A stretch of DNA of 32,330 nt, taken from assembly GCA_910576875.1 (NCBI GenBank), contig CAJTKI010000002.1:1-32330 (forward strand), in the 5' to 3' direction. The translations under genes were made by a program, and so were the position numbers. The first letter of the stretch is position 1; each line of letters starts with the position of its first letter. The stretch comes from an uncultured Christensenella sp. GTDB lineage: Bacteria > Bacillota > Clostridia > Christensenellales > UBA3700. The notes below the pieces were generated by a model. That model ran no database searches and had not been told where the DNA came from. It saw nothing but the letters and a program-made list of their open reading frames with translations. Shown here one piece after another: positions 1-8,096 of this stretch.

Positions 1-2278
1 TCGTCGAATCGATTTCGACGCGGATGACTTTGCCGTCGTTGTATTCCAGCTTCGTCGTCTTGGGATCGTAGACGTTGGACACCGTTCCGGTATCCGTCGC
101 GTACTTGTACTTCCACTTGACCCCCGACACGTCGAATTTGCCTTTGACGATCTCCCAATCGATCGACAGTTCGATCTGTTTTTTGTTGTTGTCGAACAGA
201 TAATCGTCGTGCACGATTTTGAGCAGCACTTTGGTCGTATAGTGCGCAACCGCCGATCCGCTTTGATTACTATACCCGTCCGTATACGTCGTGCCGTTAA
301 AGCTCGACGTCAGATTGTCGATCTCGACGAGCAGATTGCCCGCATCGTCCTTGGGCAGCGTGCTGCGTTTGATTTCCAGTTTATTCGTGACCGCGCCGTG
401 ACTGTCCAGCGTCCCGAACAAGCGATACGCGATCTGCTTGCCGCTCGCGATATCCGCTTGATTGGCGCCGCCCGTAATCGGGTTGCCGCTCGGTCCCAAC
501 TCGGTGTATTGCCATGCGATTTTGCTTGTATCGATCTTCTTGGACAGTACCGTAAACGATTTGGGCAAACCGACGGTTTCCATGCCCTTGGCAATCGAAT
601 AATTGATGTTGTCGTTGTCCGCCGCGGACTTGTCCAACGCCGCGGTCAATTTGTACGAACCGACGGCAATTTCGGACAGCCGAATCGTTGCAACCGCCTG
701 CGTATCCGACAACTCCGCCGCGACGCTCTTGCTTGCGCCGCTCGCCTGATCCGTATACGTCGCCGTCAACCCAACCGTATCGCCCGATACGATCCCCGAA
801 GCCGTCAGCGTCGCGTCGTAATCGCCGCCGACCGACCACTCCCAAAGTTGGGACGGAACGTTGTTGATCAAGTCCAGCGTCAACTCCTTGGGCGCAATCG
901 TAAAGGTAACGCTGCGCTTACCGTTGCCGCCGATCACGTCCGCCCAAACGCCGACGCTCGGTTCCGAAAACGCAATTTCGACGGTATACGTCCCTGCCCA
1001 TTTGACTTGCATTTCGCCTGTCTCCGCATCGAACGCGACATCCGATTCCGCGATCGGATTGCCGGACGGATCCACGCCGCTGAGCACGGCGCTCATCTTG
1101 TCGGAATCGAAATTCTGCAACGCGATCGTCTGCGTTTCGCCGTTATATTCCTTGGTCTTGTCCGCATCGGCGACGCTCGGCACGCGGATCGCGTCGGTCG
1201 CGTTGTTGGCGGCGGTCAGATCCAAATGGAACGCCGGACGCACGGCATAGTCGTCGCCGGCAAAAGCGGTGCTGTATCCGCCGGACGCGTTGAGATACAG
1301 GACTTTGTCCGCGATGTCGTACGCGCCGGAACGCAACCAAGTACCCGTTGCGTTGCCGCGCTGTTGCGTGGACAAGCCCCAATGCCCCGCCAAAGAGCCG
1401 TTATACCCCGCTTCCGGCAAGCTCGGCAACCACAAGCAGTCGGTCGACCACTGGTCGTAATAGGACTTGCTGCTGTAATTCATCGCAGAACTTGCATAAC
1501 TGGGCAAAAGCGGCGTCCCCCAAGCGTCGTTGGGCTGCGTGCTCCAACCGTTCAAAAACGTACGAATGGACTCTGTCCGTTGATACTCGACGTCCTTGGG
1601 GCGCACGATAAAATCGGTCAGCGACAAATTTCGAGTGCCGTCGACGACGGAGTTCATCGTAAATTTCGCGTATCGATGCGTCGCGTCCTGCGCTAGCGTC
1701 GTCAACGACGTTGCGCCGTTGGTCGCGACGTATCCGCAACCGCCGCTGTTGAGCGCGCTCGCGCGGATATAACTGGAACTGTACATATTGCTCGGATACT
1801 TCGCCGACGGCGTGTTGGAGGACCAAGCATTCCAACGCGACGTATCGGACGACGACATCAGCCACATCGTCGCGATCACGCGTCCGTCCGACAACTTGCG
1901 CAAGTCGGTCACCGTCCACTGCATGTCGTCGATCGTGACGACGATATCCTTGCCGCCGTTGATCGTACGCAACGCGGCGGCGTTTTTGTCGGACAAGGCG
2001 TTGATCGGCGTTTGGCGTTCCGCATCGCTGCGCAACGCGTTGATCAAATCTTCGAATCGCTTGCCGCTGAATACCGGAGCATCTGCTTTGGACGTGTCGT
2101 ATGTGCTTTTCAACAGCAATTCGTCGATCTCGACCGTGCCTTTGCTCGTGTCGTCCACTGCAAATACCGCATTCGACTGCGCGAAAATCGCCGCGCAACA
2201 CCCCGCCGCAAGCAACAAGACGATGCCGAGCGTGATTGCAAAACGCAATGTTTGTTTGTTCGATATATTGATCTTCAT
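1..2278 (-). CDS. Large exported surface protein with DUF6273-like and Ig-like regions (C-terminus outside window)
   Basis: The frame is open from an ATG at 2276-2278 to the window edge, giving 759 residues without a stop, so the protein is C-terminally incomplete here. The N-terminus is a basic stretch followed by a hydrophobic helix (about residues 11-34). Plausible signal-peptidase sites end in AIFA (34) or AVFA (40), and a lipobox reading around AAGC (C27) cannot be excluded. Residues about 130-356 resemble the DUF6273-type modules of gut Bacillota exported proteins (WLPSLPEAG near 292, ending YAVRPAFHLDL near 345). From about 376 there are Ig-like/MBG-type beta repeats, the first starting at KEYNGETQTI, with Asp/Thr/Gly-rich composition. 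The function is unknown; a cell-surface or adhesive role is inferred from architecture only. No clear promoter faces this gene in the upstream DNA as it is now oriented; the good promoter there points the other way, between inverted repeats. Confidence 0.85.
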   Translation of the reverse strand, partial: MKINISNKQTLRFAITLGIVLLLAAGCCAAIFAQSNAVFAVDDTSKGTVEIDELLLKSTYDTSKADAPVFSGKRFEDLINALRSDAERQTPINALSDKNAAALRTINGGKDIVVTIDDMQWTVTDLRKLSDGRVIATMWLMSSSDTSRWNAWSSNTPSAKYPSNMYSSSYIRASALNSGGCGYVATNGATSLTTLAQDATHRYAKFTMNSVVDGTRNLSLTDFIVRPKDVEYQRTESIRTFLNGWSTQPNDAWGTPLLPSYASSAMNYSSKSYYDQWSTDCLWLPSLPEAGYNGSLAGHWGLSTQQRGNATGTWLRSGAYDIADKVLYLNASGGYSTAFAGDDYAVRPAFHLDLTAANNATDAIRVPSVADADKTKEYNGETQTIALQNFDSDKMSAVLSGVDPSGNPIAESDVAFDAETGEMQVKWAGTYTVEIAFSEPSVGVWADVIGGNGKRSVTFTIAPKELTLDLINNVPSQLWEWSVGGDYDATLTASGIVSGDTVGLTATYTDQASGASKSVAAELSDTQAVATIRLSEIAVGSYKLTAALDKSAADNDNINYSIAKGMETVGLPKSFTVLSKKIDTSKIAWQYTELGPSGNPITGGANQADIASGKQIAYRLFGTLDSHGAVTNKLEIKRSTLPKDDAGNLLVEIDNLTSSFNGTTYTDGYSNQSGSAVAHYTTKVLLKIVHDDYLFDNNKKQIELSIDWEIVKGKFDVSGVKWKYKYATDTGTVSNVYDPKTTKLEYNDGKVIRVEIDST

Positions 2279-2336
2279 ACTTCTATCCCAAATCTTCCGA
2301 CTCCCTAAATTCCGCTCCGTCACAACAATCGAAATA

Positions 2337-2365
2337 AGTTCATAGATTGATATATTCCATGAACT
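2337..2365 (-). repeat. Inverted recombination-type site 1 (proximal to surface-protein gene)
   Basis: Read on the minus strand, the site is a left arm AGTTCATGGAAT (2365-2354), a 5-nt core ATATC (2353-2349) and a right arm AATCTATGAACT (2348-2337). The arms are inverted repeats with two mismatches. It matches site 2, read on the plus strand, at 26 of 29 positions. The similarity continues on the outer side (TATTT here, TTTTT at site 2). Short inverted arms flanking an asymmetric core are typical of site-specific recombinase crossover sites. Confidence 0.75.
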
Positions 2366-2494
2366 GTTTGATAAAATTACGTATGAAATACTGAAAATCG
2401 GCTTTCCAAATTTTGCTAAATCGCTAAAAATCGATGCGATGCCTTGACATTTTTTCCTTACAAGAATAAAATGACAGTAGAAAGTTCATGAAAT
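2354..2494. other. Candidate invertible promoter segment (phase-variation switch, OFF orientation)
   Basis: This is the DNA between the two cores. It is AT-rich compared with its surroundings and carries no gene, but has one strong outward promoter on the plus strand (2444-2472). The surface-protein gene lies to the left on the minus strand, so the promoter points away from it. Inversion about the cores maps a position p to 4848-p. The -35 box would then lie at 2404-2399 and the -10 at 2381-2376 on the minus strand, with a start near 2369, about 90 nt before the gene's ATG. The architecture is read directly from sequence; inversion itself is an inference. Confidence 0.65.
2444..2472 (+). promoter_or_regulatory. 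Strong sigma-A promoter inside the candidate invertible segment
   Basis: The consensus -35 TTGACA (2444-2449), a 17-nt spacer and the -10 TAAAAT (2467-2472) predict a start near 2479. No plus-strand gene lies downstream; the next gene on the right is on the other strand and would be read antisense. Confidence 0.75.
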
Positions 2495-2511
2495 ATATCA
2501 TTCCATGAACT
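2483..2511 (+). repeat. Inverted recombination-type site 2 (distal)
   Basis: Read on the plus strand, the site is AGTTCATGAAAT (2483-2494), core ATATC (2495-2499) and ATTCCATGAACT (2500-2511). The arms have a single mismatch. It has the same core as site 1 but in opposite orientation, so recombination between the two would invert the DNA between them. It is followed directly by a T-run (2511-2516). Confidence 0.75.
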
Positions 2512-2516
2512 TTTTT
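2483..2516 (+). terminator. Possible terminator formed by site 2 for rightward transcripts
   Basis: The 12-bp arms of site 2 with a 5-nt loop are followed by six T residues (2511-2516), which resembles an AT-rich intrinsic terminator. A transcript started near 2479 would enter this hairpin at once. Site 1 lacks the uninterrupted T-run and has a less perfect stem. Confidence 0.35.
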
Positions 2517-2587
2517 GCACGACTTTTCGTCGGCAACGGCATCTCCCGCGTTCTACTCTCGCAAATCAATGCGCTTGCGCGCGCGAT

Positions 2588-2614
2588 AAAAAACGACGGT
2601 CTTGCAACCGTCGT
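2588..2614 (-). terminator. Intrinsic terminator of the mntR-like gene
   Basis: On the minus strand, the perfect 8-bp stem ACGACGGT/ACCGTCGT (2614-2607 and 2600-2593) with a 6-nt loop is followed by a T-run (2593-2588). It begins 8 nt after the stop codon of the regulator gene and insulates it from the surface-protein region. Confidence 0.85.
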
Positions 2615-2621
2615 ATCCGTA

Positions 2622-3020
2622 TCAGTCTTCCTTGCGATCGTATCGCTGTAAAAACGCCTCCAACCGCTCCAACGTCTCGGCGCTGATGTCGTGTTCGATC
2701 TTGCAAGCGTCGCGTTGCGCGATGTCCGCGCGCACGCCCAACACGTCCACGAGCAGACGCGTCAACGCGCCGTGTCGTCTGGCGACCGATTCCGCGCGTT
2801 CCCTGCCCAACGGCGTGATCGTAACGGTCCCGTAATCGGGCTTGGTGATATACCCCTTGTCCTGCAAAATGCGCAACGCGCGATTGACGCTCGGACGGGA
2901 CACGCCGAGCAGATTGGCGACGTCCACCGAACGGATTTTGCCGTAGCGCTGTTCGACAAACAAAACGGCTTCGAGATAATCCTCTCCGCTCTTCAACAAA
3001 TTGTCCTGTTGGGGTTCCAT
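2622..3020 (-). CDS. mntR: DtxR/MntR-family metal-dependent transcriptional regulator
   Basis: This 132-residue protein has a winged helix-turn-helix (about residues 30-70, with SRPSVNRALRIL as recognition helix) and a dimerisation/metal-binding helix region. Metal ligands expected for the family are visible: D14 and E17 near the N-terminus, H83, and the C106-x2-E109-H110 cluster. Bacillus MntR has Glu at the first cluster position, while DtxR/IdeR has Cys as here, so the sensed metal (Mn or Fe) is uncertain. There is no C-terminal SH3-like domain, which matches short MntR-type members. It probably represses metal uptake genes elsewhere. The ATG is the only Met codon in the protein and lies just 6 nt after the -10 box with no Shine-Dalgarno site. 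A TTG at codon 8 or 9 preceded by AGGA is the alternative start. Confidence 0.88.
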   Translation of the reverse strand: MEPQQDNLLKSGEDYLEAVLFVEQRYGKIRSVDVANLLGVSRPSVNRALRILQDKGYITKPDYGTVTITPLGRERAESVARRHGALTRLLVDVLGVRADIAQRDACKIEHDISAETLERLEAFLQRYDRKED

Positions 3021-3026
3021 ACCCGT

Positions 3027-3055
3027 ATTATACCCGAATCCGCGCGTTTCGTCAA
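3027..3055 (-). promoter_or_regulatory. mntR promoter, apparently leaderless
   Basis: On the minus strand, TTGACG (3055-3050), a 17-nt spacer and TATAAT (3032-3027) form a near-perfect sigma-A promoter. The ATG begins at 3020, where transcription itself should start. Confidence 0.8.
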
Positions 3056-3067
3056 GCGCGGCGGCGC

Positions 3068-4182
3068 TTACAGGAATTCCAGCACGATCGCATTCATGAC
3101 GTTGCGGTACGGCGCGCGAATCGCGACGCGCGTCTCGTCCGCGACGAGATAACGACGCATCTTATCCAGCGCCGCGGCGTAACGCGTGCGAAAATCGCAA
3201 TCGAAGTCGCGCCGAAACCGTTCCAGATCCACGCCCTGCGCCGTCCGCAATCCGAGCATCACGCGCTCCTGCATGCGATCTTCCTTCGACAGCGTTTGCT
3301 CGACGCGACGGGGATCGTCTCCGCGTTCGAGCGCGTCGACGTATGTCCATATGTCGTCCGGATTGCACCAACGCACATCATCGATCAGACCGTGCGCGGC
3401 GGCGCCGATCCCGATATACGGATCGCATCGCCAATATTTGAGATTGTGCAAACTCTCCTTGCCCGCTTGCGCGAAATTGCTGATCTCATAACAGGCGTAT
3501 CCGGACGCTTCCAGCCGTCGGCTCGCCGATTCATACAGATCGGCGCACGCGTCGTCGTCCGGCACCTGCGTCGCTCCCGCGCGCACGCGTTCGGCAAGCG
3601 GCGTGCCGGATTCCAATTTGAGCTGATACGCGGAGACATGCCCCACGCCCAGCCGACGCGCCGTATCGACAAAGCGCTCGATATCGGCAAACGTCTGCCC
3701 CGGCAGTCCGAGCATCAAATCCGCGCTGACGTCGAATCCGCGCGCGACGCACATTCGGATCGCTTCGCATGCTTGATCGGCGGTATGTCTGCGCCCGATC
3801 TCGCGCAGTATCGTATCGTCCAGCGACTGCACGCCCAGACTGATCCGCGTCACGCCGATGCGACGGTACGCGTCTAACAGCGACGCGCGGACGTCGCTCG
3901 GATTGGTCTCTACGGTAAATTCGCGCAGGCGCAACGCAAAATGCCGCCCGATCGCATCCGCGAGCGCGACGATGCGCGGCTCGGACAAAACGGACGGCGT
4001 GCCGCCGCCCCAGTACATCGTATCGACGACGCGCGACGGATCGGCGCGCAATGCCGCCTCCCGCTCTACCGCGTCGAGATAGCGCGATTGCTGCGCCGCA
4101 TCGCCCACGCACGATACGAAGTCGCAGTAAGCGCATCGGGATTTGCAGAACGGGATATGCAGATACAGCCCGTACGTCTGCA

Positions 4183-4183
<1 letters not shown>
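3068..4183 (-). CDS. hemW: Radical SAM heme chaperone HemW-like protein
   Basis: This 371-residue protein starts with the radical SAM cluster motif in HIPFCKSRCAYCDF (C13, C17, C20), followed by the GGGTPS SAM-binding loop (59-64) and the C-terminal HemN-like region. These mark it as HemW, often annotated as oxygen-independent coproporphyrinogen III oxidase. HemW proteins bind heme and a 4Fe-4S cluster and are thought to deliver heme to acceptor proteins rather than oxidise coproporphyrinogen. The start overlaps the stop of lepA by one base (TAATG), so the two are translationally coupled. The lepA-hemW pairing is widely conserved in Bacillota. The HemN-specific extra cysteine pattern is absent, so a true oxidase is less likely. 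Confidence 0.93.
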
Positions 4184-5985
<1,802 letters not shown>

Positions 5986-6009
5986 ACGCACCTCCCGTTT
6001 ACGGTTCTT

Positions 6010-6038
6010 ATTATAGACGAAACGCGCACGTTAAGCAA
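6010..6038 (-). promoter_or_regulatory. lepA-hemW promoter
   Basis: On the minus strand, TTGCTT (6038-6033), a 17-nt spacer and a perfect TATAAT (6015-6010) predict a start near 6003, leaving an 18-nt leader that holds only the GGGAGG ribosome site. Confidence 0.75.
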
Positions 6039-6141
6039 TCTTTTTTGCGCCGCCGCGCGCAAGAAGTCGCGATTGCGCGCCGTCGCGCCGCATCCGTCCG
6101 ATTCCCCTGCGGCCGCGCGCGCAAAAACTTTGAAAAATCTA

Positions 6142-6170
6142 TGGAAATCCGCATAGATTTGTATTATAAT
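6142..6170 (+). promoter_or_regulatory. Promoter of the LUD-GDPD operon
   Basis: TGGAAA (6142-6147), a 17-nt spacer and TATAAT (6165-6170) predict a start near 6177. It is divergent from the lepA promoter, about 100 bp away. The DNA between the two promoters is GC-rich and shows no further feature. Confidence 0.7.
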
Positions 6171-6197
6171 AAAATCGATATGCACGGAGGCTACGAT

Positions 6198-6785
6198 ATG
6201 AAGATTACCGACATTCTGGACAACTGGCGCCAGCGCGGATACATCCCGCACCTGTGCGAAAACGGCGAACAAGCCGTTCATACCGCCCTGCAACTCATTC
6301 CCGCGGGCAGCACGATCGGCATCGGCGGCAGCATGACCGTCAAGCAGATCGGGTTGGAACAGCAACTTGCCGCGCACGGCTGCACGGTGCACGGTCGCGT
6401 CTTCGGATCGACCGATCCGGTGCCGCCTACCCAATGGTATATTTCGTCCGCCAACGCGATCACCGAACGCGGCGACATCGTCAACATCGACGGCACCGCC
6501 AACCGCGTCTCCGCGCTGATCTACGGGATCCCGAACATCCTGTACGTCGTCGGCGTCAACAAGATCTGCCCCGATCTGGACGCGGCGATGGATCGCGCGC
6601 GCAATATCGCCGCTCCGCTCAACGCCAAACGGCTGAATCGCAACGTGCCTTGCGCGCAAAGCGGCGTGTGCACATACTGCGACGCGGCGGACTGCATCTG
6701 CAATACGACCGTGATTGCGCACCATCCGACGCGCGTGCAAAAGGCGGTGCACATCCTGCTGATCGAAGAGGAACTGGGCTTATGA
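6198..6785 (+). CDS. LUD-domain (LutC/YkgG-like, DUF162) protein
   Basis: The protein has 195 residues from the ATG at 6198, preceded by GGAGG (6186-6190) with 7-nt spacing; the open frame extends upstream but crosses the promoter. The LUD fold is recognised from GIGGSMT (41-47), the NIDGTANRVSALIYG segment (96-110) and the Cys-rich tail C152/C158/C161/C166/C168 in front of an HHP motif. LutC belongs to the lactate-oxidation complex LutABC, but stand-alone members with this Cys pattern are common in anaerobes and have no settled activity. No lutA or lutB is nearby. The stop overlaps the start of the phosphodiesterase gene (ATGA), so the two are co-translated. Confidence 0.88.
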   Translation: MKITDILDNWRQRGYIPHLCENGEQAVHTALQLIPAGSTIGIGGSMTVKQIGLEQQLAAHGCTVHGRVFGSTDPVPPTQWYISSANAITERGDIVNIDGTANRVSALIYGIPNILYVVGVNKICPDLDAAMDRARNIAAPLNAKRLNRNVPCAQSGVCTYCDAADCICNTTVIAHHPTRVQKAVHILLIEEELGL

Positions 6786-7519
6786 AACAACTGGATTGGC
6801 TGATCGAAACGCCGTTCGCGCACCGCGGACTGCACGACAACCGCGAAGTGCCCGAAAACACGCTGCTCGCGATCCGCGAAGCGCGCGAACAGGGTTTCGG
6901 AAGCGAACTGGACGTATGGCTGACCGACGACAACCGTTTGATCGTCCACCACGATCCCACGCTCAAACGCACTTGCGGACAAAAGGTGCGCACGACGAGC
7001 ATCGGCGGACTGGACAATTATCCGATCATGCAGACGCAGCGCACGATTCCGCTGCTCGAACAAATCCTGATCGACACCGCCGGCAGAGTCCCGTTGATCC
7101 TGGAAATCAAACCGACCAAACGCATCGAAGAGACCTGTCTCGCCGTCGCGGAATTGCTGGAAAAATACCCCGGGCATTACGCGATCGAGTCGTTCCAGCC
7201 CGCGATCGTCGAATGGTGGATCCAAAACCGCCCCGACGCGGTCGTCGGACAACTGTACTCGGAACGCGCTTGGATCCGATGGCTGTCGGGCGAAAACAAG
7301 ATGACGCCCAAAGTGGACTTCTTCGCCTGCCCCGTCAATCAACTGCACCGCAGACCGTTTACCAAAATGCGCAAAGCGTATCCGACGACGCCGATCATCG
7401 CGTGGACGATGCGCACGCCCAAACAGCTCGCGCAGTTCATGATCCTGTGCGACAACTATATCTTCGAATGCGTCGATAAGAATCCGTCGTATATCCCGCT
7501 CCCGACCTGCACACACTAG
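6782..7519 (+). CDS. Cytoplasmic glycerophosphodiester phosphodiesterase (GDPD family)
   Basis: The protein has 245 residues. GDPD catalytic features are present: HRG with H14 as one catalytic histidine, the ENT motif (25-27), the metal ligands E42 and D44, H57-D58 with the second histidine, and E108/K110 in LEIKP. The family hydrolyses glycerophosphodiesters to glycerol-3-phosphate plus an alcohol, recycling lipid head groups. There is no signal peptide or membrane segment, so it should act in the cytosol like UgpQ/GlpQ-type enzymes. It is coupled to the upstream LUD gene by a 4-bp overlap. A link between LUD and lipid turnover is not established, and co-expression is the only evidence. Confidence 0.92.
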   Translation: MKQLDWLIETPFAHRGLHDNREVPENTLLAIREAREQGFGSELDVWLTDDNRLIVHHDPTLKRTCGQKVRTTSIGGLDNYPIMQTQRTIPLLEQILIDTAGRVPLILEIKPTKRIEETCLAVAELLEKYPGHYAIESFQPAIVEWWIQNRPDAVVGQLYSERAWIRWLSGENKMTPKVDFFACPVNQLHRRPFTKMRKAYPTTPIIAWTMRTPKQLAQFMILCDNYIFECVDKNPSYIPLPTCTH

Positions 7520-7537
7520 CGTCGGGAGGTGGTACGG

Positions 7538-7675
7538 ATGTGGAAATTCGGCACGATGATTGGGTTCACGATCGGCATGACGACCGCAATGGTCATCAAC
7601 GCGAAGGTCAAATGCTCGATGAAAGAAATGGGCAAAAACACCTTGAAAAAGAAACTCATTCAATTGCTCGACTAA
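7538..7675 (+). CDS. 45-residue membrane miniprotein, function unknown
   Basis: This short gene has a strong ribosome site (GGGAGGTGG, about 5-7 nt before the ATG at 7538) and stops at 7673-7675. The protein begins MWKFGTMIGFTIGMTTAM, a hydrophobic glycine/methionine-rich helix (about 4-20). A lysine-rich cytoplasmic tail follows, ending KKKLIQLLD. It is 18 bp after the GDPD stop and just before a terminator, so it is the last gene of the LUD-GDPD operon. The general shape recalls YtxH-like small membrane proteins, but I do not recognise the family. Real translation is supported by the ribosome site and its fit between neighbours. Confidence 0.7.
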   Translation: MWKFGTMIGFTIGMTTAMVINAKVKCSMKEMGKNTLKKKLIQLLD

Positions 7676-7709
7676 ACAAAACGGCAACCCCAGCGGGTTG
7701 CCGTTTTGT
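7676..7709. terminator. Bidirectional intrinsic terminator between convergent operons
   Basis: A perfect 15-bp stem (ACAAAACGGCAACCC at 7676-7690 and its complement at 7695-7709) with a CAGC loop has T-rich flanks on both strands. It lies directly after the miniprotein stop (plus) and 13 bp after the iscU stop (minus), so it serves both operons. Confidence 0.9.
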
Positions 7710-7721
7710 ATCCATACTACA

Positions 7722-8096
7722 TTACGCTTTCGCCTGCCGCGCGCGGTAATCTTCGATCGCCGCTTTGATCGCTTCTTCCGCAAGCACGCTGCAATGAATC
7801 TTTTGGGGCGGCAGTCCCTGCAACGTCTCGACGACCTTTTTGTTGGTCAGTTGCAACGCTTCGTCCAGCTTCATGCCCTTGACCATCTCGGTCGCGACCG
7901 AACTGGTCGCAATCGCCGCCGCGCAGCCGAACGTGCGGAATTTCGCATCGACGATCGTATCGTCCTGAATGCGCAGCGATATCTCCATGATGTCTCCGCA
8001 GGCGGCGTTGCCGACCTTGCCGACGCCGTCCGCGTCTTCGATGTAGCCGACGTTTTGCGGATTGCTGAATACCTGCATGACCTTCTCGTTATACAT
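7722..8096 (-). CDS. iscU: Fe-S cluster scaffold IscU/NifU N-terminal type
   Basis: The 124-residue scaffold protein receives sulfur from the desulfurase and assembles [2Fe-2S] clusters. The three conserved cysteines are C33 (GNAACGD, with D35), C58 (FGCAAAI) and C102 (HCSVLAEEA). I start it at the ATG at 8094-8096, giving MYNEKVMQVFSNP. This matches the family N-terminus and has AAGGAG 9 nt upstream; an ATG seven codons earlier would place the ribosome site inside the gene. It overlaps the 3' end of nifS by 8 bp. The operon iscR-nifS-iscU is the compact clostridial version, without iscA, hscA/B or ferredoxin. Confidence 0.95.
   Translation of the reverse strand: MYNEKVMQVFSNPQNVGYIEDADGVGKVGNAACGDIMEISLRIQDDTIVDAKFRTFGCAAAIATSSVATEMVKGMKLDEALQLTNKKVVETLQGLPPQKIHCSVLAEEAIKAAIEDYRARQAKA

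Noticed and set aside
209..1696. Long open frame of 495 codons on the plus strand
   Set aside because: Antisense shadow of the exported protein gene; Arg/His-rich, no family resemblance and no ribosome site.
2337..2511. Terminal inverted repeats of a small insertion element or MITE
   Set aside because: No target-site duplication was seen outside the repeats and the interior holds a promoter. The palindromic arms around an asymmetric core fit recombinase sites better.
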